Shown here: positions 35,834 to 46,034 of the stretch, piece after piece
Layout of the letters: each line of letters starts with the position of its first letter
Position numbering within the stretch: position 1 is the first letter of the stretch
Assembly (NCBI RefSeq): GCF_010894435.1
Contig: NZ_JAAIXZ010000016.1
Coordinates: 1-64,000, forward strand
DNA length: 64,000 nucleotides
Direction of reading: 5' to 3'
Origin: Pyxidicoccus trucidator
Lineage (GTDB): Bacteria > Myxococcota > Myxococcia > Myxococcales > Myxococcaceae
Position numbers and translations under genes: made by a program
Notes under the pieces: generated by a model
What the model was told of the DNA's origin: nothing
What the model saw: only the letters and a program-made list of their open reading frames with translations
Databases searched by the model: none

Positions 35834-37897
35834 TCAGCGAGCCTCCACGGCGCGTGGCACGTGAGGGGTCTCCTGCGCCGTGGGCACCGGCGAGCGGAGG
35901 GCCGCCAGCGCGGCACGGAGGCCGAACAGGACGGTGGCCACCACCAGCAGCATGAAGAGCGCGGTGAGCGTCGCATCCAGGTAGTCGTTGCTGATGATGC
36001 GCTCCATCTCCTCCACGGACTTCGCGGGAGCCATCACCCGCCCCTCGGCCAGCGCGGCGGAGAACGCGCGTGCATGGGCGACGAAGGAGACGCGCACGTC
36101 GCCCCCGAAGACCTTCTGCCAGCCGGCGGTCAGCGTGCAGATGACCAGCCACACGGCGGGAATCGCGGGCACCCAGGCGTAGCGCTCGCGCTTCATCTTC
36201 ACCAGCACCACGGAGGCCAGGGTGAGCGCAATCGCCGCCAGCATCTGGTTGGCGATGCCGAACAGCGGCCACAGCGTGTTGATGCCGCCCAGCGGGTCCA
36301 CGACGCCCTGGTAGAGGAAGTAGCCCCAGGCCGCGACGCACAGGGCGGTGGCCACCATGTTGGCCGCCCAGGACTCCGTCCGCTTCAGGGGCGCGTACAC
36401 GAGCCCGGCCAGCTCCTGAATCATGAAGCGGCCCACCCGCGTGCCCGCGTCCACGGTGGTGAGGATGAACAGGGCCTCGAAGAGGATGGCGTAGTGGTAC
36501 CAGAAGGCCATCATCCCCTCGCCGGAGAACAGGCCATGGAGGATCTGCGCCATGCCCACCGCCAGCGTCGGAGCACCACCCGCGCGGGACAGGATGGAGG
36601 ACTCGCCGATGTCGCGGGCCGTCTGGCTGAGCACCTCCGGGGTGATGACGAAGCCCCAGTCGCTGATGACGCGCGAGGCGTCCAGCACGGTGGTGCCAAT
36701 CACCGACGGCGGCGAGTTCATGGCGAAGTACACGCCCGGGTCCAGCACCGAGGCGGCGATGAGCGCCATGACGGCGACGAAGGACTCCATCAGCATCGCG
36801 CCATAGCCCACCACGCGCGCGTCACCCTCGCTGTCCAGCATCTTCGGCGTGGTGCCCGAGGCGATGAGCGAGTGCCAGCCGGACACCGCGCCGCAGGCGA
36901 TGGTGATGAACAGGAACGGGAACAGCCCCCCGGAGAACACCGGCCCGCTGCCGTCCACGAAGCGGGTGATGGCCGGCATCCGCAGCTCCGGCGCGACCAG
37001 GATGATGCCCACCGCCAGCAGCAGCACGGTGCCAATCTTGAGGAACGTGGACAGGTAGTCGCGCGGGGCGAGCAGCAGCCATACCGGCAGCACGGAGGCA
37101 CAGAAGCCGTAGGCGATGAGCATCCACGCCAGGGCCTTGCTGTCGTAGTCGAAGAGCGGGCCCCAGAAGGCGTGCTCGGCGACCCGGCCGCCCAGCCAGA
37201 TGGACAGCATCAGCAGCACGAAGCCGGCGACGGAGACCTCCAGCACCCGTCCCGGACGGACGTAGCGCAGATACACGCCCATCAGCACGGCGATGGGAAT
37301 CGTCATCGCCACGGTGAAGGTGCCCCAGGGGCTGTGCGTCAGCGCCTTCACCACCACCAGCGCCAGCACGGCGAGGATGATCATCATGATCATCAGCACG
37401 CCCACCATCGCCGTCACGCCCGCGGCCGGCCCCAGCTCCATGCGGACCATGTCGCCCAGGGACTTGCCGTCGCGGCGGACGGACAGGAACAGGATGACGA
37501 AGTCCTGCACCGCTCCGGCCAGCACCGCGCCGGAGAGAATCCACAGCGTGCCGGGCAGGTAGCCCATCTGCGCGGCCAGGACAGGGCCTACCAGCGGGCC
37601 CGCTCCGGCGATGGCGGCGAAGTGGTGGCCGAAGAGCACCCACCGGTCCGTGGGCACGTAGTCCAGCCCGTCGTTGCGGCGGTGCCCCGGGGTGGCGCGC
37701 GTGGGGTCCACGCCCAGCGCCGTGTGTGCCACGAAGCGGCCATAGAAGCGGTAGCCGATAAGGAAGACGGAGACGGACGCCACCACCAGCCAGATGGCGT
37801 TGATGCGCTCGCCCCGCTGAAGCGCCACCGTCCCCAGGCTGACCGCGCCTGCGATGGCGAGCAGCCCCCACCCCAGCTTCCGAACGACTCCACCCAT
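35834..37897 (-). CDS. cstA: CstA-family carbon starvation / pyruvate-peptide transporter
   Basis: 687 residues from the ATG at 37897, preceded by AGGGGAGG at a good distance; an upstream in-frame ATG adds 42 non-conserved residues and is rejected. CstA-family signature segments are visible, including FGHHFAAIAGAGPLVGPVLA and YGAMLMESFVAVMALIAAS. About 16-18 hydrophobic helices fit the family. CstA proteins are inner-membrane proton- or ion-coupled transporters for pyruvate and possibly peptides, induced in starvation. The YbdD-like gene follows after 1 bp, so the two form an operon. Confidence 0.95.
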   Translation of the reverse strand: MGGVVRKLGWGLLAIAGAVSLGTVALQRGERINAIWLVVASVSVFLIGYRFYGRFVAHTALGVDPTRATPGHRRNDGLDYVPTDRWVLFGHHFAAIAGAGPLVGPVLAAQMGYLPGTLWILSGAVLAGAVQDFVILFLSVRRDGKSLGDMVRMELGPAAGVTAMVGVLMIMMIILAVLALVVVKALTHSPWGTFTVAMTIPIAVLMGVYLRYVRPGRVLEVSVAGFVLLMLSIWLGGRVAEHAFWGPLFDYDSKALAWMLIAYGFCASVLPVWLLLAPRDYLSTFLKIGTVLLLAVGIILVAPELRMPAITRFVDGSGPVFSGGLFPFLFITIACGAVSGWHSLIASGTTPKMLDSEGDARVVGYGAMLMESFVAVMALIAASVLDPGVYFAMNSPPSVIGTTVLDASRVISDWGFVITPEVLSQTARDIGESSILSRAGGAPTLAVGMAQILHGLFSGEGMMAFWYHYAILFEALFILTTVDAGTRVGRFMIQELAGLVYAPLKRTESWAANMVATALCVAAWGYFLYQGVVDPLGGINTLWPLFGIANQMLAAIALTLASVVLVKMKRERYAWVPAIPAVWLVICTLTAGWQKVFGGDVRVSFVAHARAFSAALAEGRVMAPAKSVEEMERIISNDYLDATLTALFMLLVVATVLFGLRAALAALRSPVPTAQETPHVPRAVEAR

Positions 37898-38356
37898 GAG
37901 TCCTCCCCTGGCCGCGCCCGAGCTGCCTACCCGCGCGGCGGGAGCGGGCCCGACCGGGACGGCCATGGCCCGAGCCTCCTCCGCCCCGGGGACAAAAGGG
38001 GTGGCGCGGAGGGCGTCCGCCAACTTCCTGACTCAAGCGGTGGGGCAACGGCGCGGCCCCTGTCCGGAGGGTGCCTATCCTCCGTTCCCTTCCACACGGA
38101 AGCCCGGCAGGGCTCGAACGGCGCTACGTCGTGGTGGGAATGTCTGTCTTCAGACCCAAGACGAAAGCCAGGGAGAGGTCATTCCAAGGTCTTCCGTCTT
38201 TCGATGGGAAAACGAGGCCCCGTCAGACCTGTCGCATTTCCCGCCGGAATTCGAGGCCGTGAAGGACCTTTACCGACAGTCCGGCCTCTCCGCACCACGC
38301 GAACGGGAAGTCCGCTGGCCGTGGGAGGCGGGCCTCTGTCATCGTCCCGCCCACGC
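37898..38356. other. Divergent intergenic region between cstA and spermidine-synthase-like gene
   Basis: 459 bp without a convincing gene. A 5-bp hairpin (GTCTG 38142-38146, CAGAC 38151-38155) lies mid-region. Promoters for both directions must be here but no clear boxes were identified. Confidence 0.5.
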
Positions 38357-40447
<2,091 letters not shown>

Positions 40448-40457
40448 CGGCGTCCGG

Positions 40458-40790
40458 TCAGCCCCAGGTCCGCTGCTGGTTGCGCGCGTTCTTCTCGCGG
40501 AACGCCTGCTCCAGGTCCACGTCCACGCGGTTGGCGATGGCCAGGAGGTAGTTGAAGACGTCCACCAGCTCCTCGGCGAGCTGCGCGCGGGCGGCCTCTG
40601 GCGGCGTGCCCTCGCCCTCGTCGAAGAGCTTGTTGTAGCGGCGCACCGCCTTGAATACCTCGCCCATCTCCTCGCCCATGAGGAAGCAGTTGTGGACCAG
40701 GTCCACCTTCAGCCAGCCATGCAGCGCCTCCAACTCGTGGATGTAGCGCTGGTAGTCCTTCATCGACGCGCCTTCGGGGAGTGAAATCAT
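40458..40790 (-). CDS. MazG-like nucleotide pyrophosphohydrolase
   Basis: 110 residues from the ATG at 40790, which has GGAGGAGG about 6 nt upstream. The all-alpha NTP-PPase pattern is present: GEEMGEVFKAV, then AEELVDVFNYLLAIANR, giving the metal-binding EExxE...ExxD set. Single-domain MazG-like enzymes hydrolyse nucleoside triphosphates, often non-canonical ones, to monophosphate and pyrophosphate. It is convergent with the preceding gene (10-bp gap) and divergent from the class II lanthipeptide operon. Confidence 0.85.
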   Translation of the reverse strand: MISLPEGASMKDYQRYIHELEALHGWLKVDLVHNCFLMGEEMGEVFKAVRRYNKLFDEGEGTPPEAARAQLAEELVDVFNYLLAIANRVDVDLEQAFREKNARNQQRTWG

Positions 40791-40906
40791 GGCCCTCCTC
40801 CTCGGTGAGGAGCGCCGGCCCTGTCAACGCCTGGAGCCGCCGATGGGCTGGTGGGACAACACAGGCTGGCGGTTCGATTCGCGCGTACACGGTATTTTGA
40901 GCTGCA

Positions 40907-40935
40907 TTGATTTACCGGAATGCCGTCGCTATCAT
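40907..40935 (+). promoter_or_regulatory. Sigma70-like promoter of the class II lanthipeptide operon
   Basis: TTGATT (40907-40912) and TATCAT (40930-40935) are separated by exactly 17 bp, in a locally AT-rich stretch of the 275-bp region upstream of the precursor. Both hexamers differ from consensus at one or two positions. Predicted transcription start near 40942 leaves a 5' leader of about 124 nt, long enough for post-transcriptional control. Confidence 0.6.
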
Positions 40936-41065
40936 CACCATTGTGTTGCAGGAGTGACGCATCAGGGCGGCGTGGACTCATGCAGTTCGAGCAGGTCGGT
41001 CGGCGTTCACCCAGGCGCGTTCATCCCTACGGCACGTTCGTCAACCCGAGCCAGAGGAGTGCGTT

Positions 41066-41251
41066 ATGGACAATGTTCAGGGAATCGATCTCGTTGAGCA
41101 GTGGCGCAACGACGCTGACATGGACAACCCCGCGGGCCCGCTGTTCATCGGTGGCGAGTTCACCGAGGCGGACATCATCTGTGAGACCACCACCATCAGC
41201 GGTCGCTGTGGTACGGGCTGCACGGGCTCGCGGACCCTGATGTGTTGCTAA
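41066..41251 (+). CDS. lanA: Class II lanthipeptide precursor (mersacidin-like type)
   Basis: 61 residues from the ATG at 41066, with GAGGAG about 7 nt upstream. The leader is acidic (MDNVQGIDLVEQW, DADMDNP) and has Gly29-Gly30, a double-Gly candidate cleavage site. The C-terminal part from Cys39 holds five Cys (39, 48, 52, 60, 61) and many Thr/Ser (41-43, 45, 50, 53, 55, 57): ETTTISGRCGTGC then TGSRTLMCC. The Cys/Thr density near a LanM gene, 3 bp downstream, makes it a lanthipeptide precursor; the globular ring-rich C-terminus is reminiscent of the mersacidin group. The C-terminal Cys-Cys is unusual. Exact core start and ring topology are unknown. Confidence 0.9.
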   Translation: MDNVQGIDLVEQWRNDADMDNPAGPLFIGGEFTEADIICETTTISGRCGTGCTGSRTLMCC

Positions 41252-41254
41252 GTC

Positions 41255-44143
41255 GTGATGGCGTCTGACACAGGCGCCAGTAACTTCGACGCATCCCTGG
41301 GTTGCCTGCTCCTGCCCGCGATGGGGGAGCTGGCAACCTGGCTTGAGCGGGTTACTGGGTTATCATCTGGCGAACGCGACATCGTCGTCGCCGCGACGCG
41401 CGAATCGCTCTCCTCTGTTCTCACCCGGAAGCTGACGCGCCTGCTCGTCCTCGAGCTGAACGCCGCGCGCGTGACGGGGCGTCTCACCGGCGAGGACGCG
41501 GCCCAGCGTTGGGCTCAGTTCCTGGAGCTCTCCTCCCAGCGTGCCTTCTGGGACGGCCTCGCGAGCCCCTATCCGACGCTGCTGCCCCGCGTCGACCGCA
41601 TCATCCGCAACCGCTGCACCGCCTCACTGCGCTTCGCCGAGCGCTGGGCCGCCGACCGCGCCCGCCTCGACGTGTTGTGCGGAGGCGCGCCCGGTGAGCT
41701 GGAGAGCCTCAGCTTCGGCGCGGGAGACAGTCACTGCGGCGGACAGACAGTCTCGCTGCTCCAGTGCCAGGGCGGGCGGCTGGTCTACAAGCCGCGCTCG
41801 CTGGCCATCGACGTGGCCCTGCGCGACTTCATCATCGGGCTGGCCCGGCATCACGACGGTGCCCTGCCCCTCCGGATTCCCAGGGTGGTGGAGATGGGAG
41901 AGGCCCACGGCTGGGCCGAGTTCGTCCCGCACCGCTACGCCTCCGGAACGGAGGAGCTGGTCAGCTTCTACCGTGGCATCGGCCACCTGCTCGCCATCAT
42001 GCGGCTGCTCGGCGGCAGCGACCTGCACGCGGAGAACCTCATCGCCCACGGGGGCAGTCCCGTCGTCGTGGACTGCGAGACGCTGTTCACGCCGAAGCCC
42101 CCGCCCTCCCCCTCGGGGCTGGGCCAGGCGCTGGACCATGCGGCCCAGCTGGTGAGTGGCACCGTGCTGTCCATCGGCCTGCTGCCGGGACGCGGCGACG
42201 GCCTGGGGTGGCGCGGGGTGGACAGCTCCGCCGTGGGAATGCTCCCCGGACAGCAGCCTCGCCTGCAGCAGCCGGGCGTCGTCAAGGCCGGCACCGACGA
42301 AGCGCACATCGGCGCAACCCAGGTCGACGCGCCGGTCTCCCAGAACCATCCCAGCCCGGAGCCCGCCCTGGCCCGGTACTGGCCCGAGGTCCTCGCCAGC
42401 TTCGACGAGATGACCGGAACGCTGCACCAGCTGGATTCGACGGGACAGCTGCGGGGCCTGCTGGAGGGCTTCGGGGCCTGCCGCATCCGCGTGGTGACGC
42501 GGGCGACCGAGGTCTACTCCGAGCTGGCCCGCATGCTGTGGCACCCGGTGTCCCTGCACAAGGATGCCCCTCCGCGCCAGCGCGCGAAGGACCTGCTGGC
42601 AAAGATGGCCGCCAACGTCTCGACCGCGCCTGGAGACGCGGCGGTGATTGAGGCCGAGGTCGAGGAGCTGCTCGACGGCGACATCCCCATCTTCACCACC
42701 GTGGCCGGCCACGGACAGCTGGAGGGCCCCCGTGGCACCTCCTGGCTGCCACGCCGGAACCTGGTGGACGCCGCGCTGGAGCACTGGCGCGTCGCGGACT
42801 TCAAGCTGGAGCGGAACGTCATCCAGTCCGCGCTGGTCAGCGCCTACATCAACGATGGGTGGAGGCCCGACGAGGTAGCGCGCCGGCCCGAGCGGGTGCG
42901 GACGGACGACCTCGACCTTCGCCGTCGGCGCATCGCGGCGCGCATCATGGGGGACCTCAGCTCCACCGCCATTCGCGGCGGGGACGGCACCGTCACCTGG
43001 ATTGCCCCCATCTTCCGGCCCACCGGCTGGTCCGTGCTGCCGCTGGAGCAGGACCTGTACGGAGGTGCCTCCGGGGTGGCGCTCCTCGTTGGCGCGTACC
43101 TGCGCGAGGCCGCGGCCGGCCGGGCCGACCCGGTGGAGGGCCTGGAGGAGCTGCTCGCGGCCACGCTGCGCACGCTGGACCTGGCCGAGGCCCGGCCCGC
43201 TGCGCAGCGGTCCCGTGGCGTCAAGCTCCGGCCCCAGGCGCCGGGCGCCTATATCGGCCTGGGTTCGCAGCTCTGGACGCATCTCGTCCTCGCCGGCTGG
43301 GGGCTGGACCGGGGCGACGGCGTGGCGCGTGCCGCCGCGCTCGCGGAAGGCATTCCCGAGGCCGCCGCGGCCGACGACATCCACGACGTGCTCACGGGCA
43401 AGGCCGGCGCCATCGCGCCCCTCCTCGCGCTGGCTCGCAAGACGGGGGAGAAGCGTCACCTCGAGATGGCCAGCGAGCTGGGCGACAAGCTGTGCGACCT
43501 GGCGCAGCGCAAGGGCGACGGCGCCTACTGGGTGCATCAGAGCTGGCCGGAGGGCGTGGGCGGCTTCGCGCACGGCGTCACCGGCATCGGCTGGGCGCTG
43601 ACGCGGCTCGCCCGGGTGACGGGCGTTCCCCGCCATGCGGAGACTGCGCGCGCCGCCTTCGCATTCGAGGAGTCCCTCTTCGATGAAGGCGAGCAGAACT
43701 GGCTGGACCTGCGCCTGCTGGAAGGACTGAAGTCGGCGGCCGCGTGGTGTCATGGCTCGGTGGGCATCGGTCTGGCGCATGCAGACCTCGACCCGAGGCT
43801 GGAGAGTCCGCAGACCCGGCTGATTCTGCGCCGGGCCTCCGCGGCGACGTGGCGCATGGGCTTCGGCTGGAACCACTCCGCCTGCCATGGCGACCTGGGC
43901 GCGTGGGAGTTGATGAACCGGGCGATTGCCGCCGGTGAGGGCCCCGAGGGACTGACGCGGGAGCACCTGCTGGCCACGATTCTGACCAGCATCGAGGAAC
44001 AGGGCCCGTCCTGCGGAATGGCGCGGGATGCCTTCGTCCCGGGCCTGCTGCCCGGCCTGGGCGGCGTCGTCTACCAGTTGCTCCGGGCCCACCCGGAGAA
44101 CGCCCTGCCCTCGATGCTGATGGTCGGGGGTGGGGACCTCTGA
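41255..44143 (+). CDS. lanM: Class II lanthipeptide synthetase (LanM)
   Basis: 962 residues from a GTG at 41255 (an ATG follows immediately), starting 3 bp after the precursor stop. The N-terminal half (about 130-520) is the DUF4135 dehydratase domain, which phosphorylates Ser/Thr and eliminates phosphate (GDSHCGGQTVSLLQC, LVYKPRSLAIDVAL, GGSDLHAENLIAHG, VVDCETLF). The C-terminal half (about 620-955) is LanC-like, with zinc ligands Cys832 in WCHGSVGIG and Cys877-His878 in ACHGDLG. It therefore both dehydrates and cyclises the upstream precursor. Full length for the family; all key motifs seen are intact. The gene is slightly less conserved-looking at its N-terminus. Confidence 0.95.
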   Translation: MMASDTGASNFDASLGCLLLPAMGELATWLERVTGLSSGERDIVVAATRESLSSVLTRKLTRLLVLELNAARVTGRLTGEDAAQRWAQFLELSSQRAFWDGLASPYPTLLPRVDRIIRNRCTASLRFAERWAADRARLDVLCGGAPGELESLSFGAGDSHCGGQTVSLLQCQGGRLVYKPRSLAIDVALRDFIIGLARHHDGALPLRIPRVVEMGEAHGWAEFVPHRYASGTEELVSFYRGIGHLLAIMRLLGGSDLHAENLIAHGGSPVVVDCETLFTPKPPPSPSGLGQALDHAAQLVSGTVLSIGLLPGRGDGLGWRGVDSSAVGMLPGQQPRLQQPGVVKAGTDEAHIGATQVDAPVSQNHPSPEPALARYWPEVLASFDEMTGTLHQLDSTGQLRGLLEGFGACRIRVVTRATEVYSELARMLWHPVSLHKDAPPRQRAKDLLAKMAANVSTAPGDAAVIEAEVEELLDGDIPIFTTVAGHGQLEGPRGTSWLPRRNLVDAALEHWRVADFKLERNVIQSALVSAYINDGWRPDEVARRPERVRTDDLDLRRRRIAARIMGDLSSTAIRGGDGTVTWIAPIFRPTGWSVLPLEQDLYGGASGVALLVGAYLREAAAGRADPVEGLEELLAATLRTLDLAEARPAAQRSRGVKLRPQAPGAYIGLGSQLWTHLVLAGWGLDRGDGVARAAALAEGIPEAAAADDIHDVLTGKAGAIAPLLALARKTGEKRHLEMASELGDKLCDLAQRKGDGAYWVHQSWPEGVGGFAHGVTGIGWALTRLARVTGVPRHAETARAAFAFEESLFDEGEQNWLDLRLLEGLKSAAAWCHGSVGIGLAHADLDPRLESPQTRLILRRASAATWRMGFGWNHSACHGDLGAWELMNRAIAAGEGPEGLTREHLLATILTSIEEQGPSCGMARDAFVPGLLPGLGGVVYQLLRAHPENALPSMLMVGGGDL

Positions 44144-44244
44144 GCACGGAAGCAGGCCAGGTCGAGCTTGAGAGACCGTACTGGCGCCTCGACGGGGCGG
44201 CACAGCCGGAGCACGGGCTATGGGCGCTCATCCGGCGCGTCGGG

Positions 44245-46032
44245 ATGTCCGTCCAGCCGGTGCTGTCCGTGCTGCGCCGCGCCGCGCCCCGGGCCGCGCT
44301 CGTCGTCATCGCCTGCCAGCTGGTCGCCGGAGCGGCCACCACGTGGGGCCTGCTGCTGACCACGAGTGTGCTCGGACAGCTCCTGTCCGGAGGCTCGGGT
44401 GCGGAGCGGCTGGAGGCAGCCCTCCCCGCCCTGCTCCTGCTGGGCGGCGTGCAGGCGGTACGGATGGGCATGGAGACGGCCACCTCCGTGTCCCGCGCGT
44501 ACCTGATCCCCCGCGTGTTCCGGGCCGCCGAGGAGGACCTCCTCCGGGTCAGCCTCCAGGCGGACCTGGCGTCCTTCGACGACCCCGGCTTCTACGACCG
44601 GCTGCACCGCGCTCGCGACCGGGGCGTCATGCATCTGGAGGGCGCCACGACATGCCTCGTCGAGGCGCTCCGGGCCGCGTTCTCGGTGTGCGGCGCGGTC
44701 CTCGCGCTGCTCTGGCTCCACCCGCTGCTGCTGCCCCTCCTGGGGGTCGCCCTGCTGCCACAGGGCTGGGCGGTGCTCCACGCGGCGAGGCTGCAGTACT
44801 CCGGCATGGCGATGACTGTCTCGCTCACGCGCCAGGTCCACATGATGGCGGAGCTCGCGACCCAGCGGGAGTCCGCGCCGGAGATTCGCACCAACCAGGC
44901 CCAGGACTACGTGCTCGCCGAGTACCAGCACAGCGCCGTGGCGCTGCAGGACCACCTGGTCCGCCTGGGCATCGCCGAGGCGAGGTCCACCGCGTTCGGG
45001 CAGATGCTGTCCGGCATCGGCCTGGTCGCGACCTTCGTCGCGCTGGGGATGATGCTGCAAGCGCGGTGGCTGGAGCTGGCCGTCGCCGGCACGGCGGTCA
45101 TCGCGGTCCGGAGCGCGAGCGCGGCGCTCACCCTGTTCATGCAGATGGCGCACAGCCTGTTCGAGAAGGGCCTGTACATCAGCGACTACCGCGAGTTCAT
45201 CGAGCAGTCCTCGCAGCGGGCCCGCCCCGTCACCGGGGTGAAGGCTCCGGAGAACCCGGGGCGCATCGAGCTGCACGGCGTCGGCTTCCACTATCCGGGC
45301 CAGGAGGGCCGGCAGGCACTCCGCGACGTCTCCCTCACCATCGAAGCCGGCCAGAGCATCGCCCTCGTCGGGGAGAATGGCTCGGGCAAGACGACGCTGG
45401 CCAAGCTGATAGCCGGGCTCTACCCGCCGACCTCGGGCCGCATCACCTGGGATGGCATCGACCTGCGGGAGATGTCACCCGACAGCCTCGCCGACCGGGT
45501 GGTCATGGTGCTGCAGGACCCCATTCGCTGGCCTCGCAGCGCCCGGGACAACGTCCGTCTTGGCCGTCACCAGCGGGTGGACCCCGATTCCCGCTTCCTG
45601 CTCCAGTCCGCCGAGCAGTCGCGCGCCCTCGAAGTCGTGGAGAGCCTGCCCCAGGGCTGGGACACCCTCCTCTCGCGCCAGTTCCGGGGCGGCCTGGACC
45701 TCTCTGGCGGGCAGTGGCAGCGGCTCGCCGTGGCGCGTGGCCTGTACCGGGATGCTCCGCTGGTCATCTGGGACGAGCCGACGGCGCCCCTCGACGCCAG
45801 GGCCGAGCATGCCGTCTACGAGTCGCTGCGGCAGCTGGCCCGCAACCGCACCGTGCTGCTCATCACCCACCGGCTGGCCAGCGTCCGCAACGCCGACCGC
45901 ATCTACTTCCTGGAGCGCGGGTCCGTGGTCGAGCAGGGGCGCCACGAGGAGCTGATGAAGCTGGACGGGCGCTATGCCGAGCTCTATCGCCTCCAGACGC
46001 GGCTGCATGGATTGGATGAAGAACCCCACTGA
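44245..46032 (+). CDS. ABC exporter, permease-ATPase fusion, without peptidase domain
   Basis: 595 residues from the ATG at 44245. The frame is open back to the lanM stop and encodes family-plausible sequence (ERPYWRLDGAAQP), so translation may begin earlier at a non-ATG codon. The N-terminal 320 residues form a six-helix transmembrane domain. The ATPase has Walker A GENGSGKTT, signature LSGGQ and Walker B LVIWDEP. There is no C39 peptidase domain at the N-terminus, unlike typical class II LanT proteins, so leader removal must use another protease. Operon position implies export of the modified peptide, self-immunity, or both. Confidence 0.9.
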   Translation: MSVQPVLSVLRRAAPRAALVVIACQLVAGAATTWGLLLTTSVLGQLLSGGSGAERLEAALPALLLLGGVQAVRMGMETATSVSRAYLIPRVFRAAEEDLLRVSLQADLASFDDPGFYDRLHRARDRGVMHLEGATTCLVEALRAAFSVCGAVLALLWLHPLLLPLLGVALLPQGWAVLHAARLQYSGMAMTVSLTRQVHMMAELATQRESAPEIRTNQAQDYVLAEYQHSAVALQDHLVRLGIAEARSTAFGQMLSGIGLVATFVALGMMLQARWLELAVAGTAVIAVRSASAALTLFMQMAHSLFEKGLYISDYREFIEQSSQRARPVTGVKAPENPGRIELHGVGFHYPGQEGRQALRDVSLTIEAGQSIALVGENGSGKTTLAKLIAGLYPPTSGRITWDGIDLREMSPDSLADRVVMVLQDPIRWPRSARDNVRLGRHQRVDPDSRFLLQSAEQSRALEVVESLPQGWDTLLSRQFRGGLDLSGGQWQRLAVARGLYRDAPLVIWDEPTAPLDARAEHAVYESLRQLARNRTVLLITHRLASVRNADRIYFLERGSVVEQGRHEELMKLDGRYAELYRLQTRLHGLDEEPH

Positions 46033-46034
46033 CG

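Noticed and set aside
35831..38356. In-frame upstream extension of the spermidine-synthase-like gene
   Set aside because: Runs antisense to cstA and is Gln/His/Arg-rich shadow sequence; the family-like protein begins at 38357.
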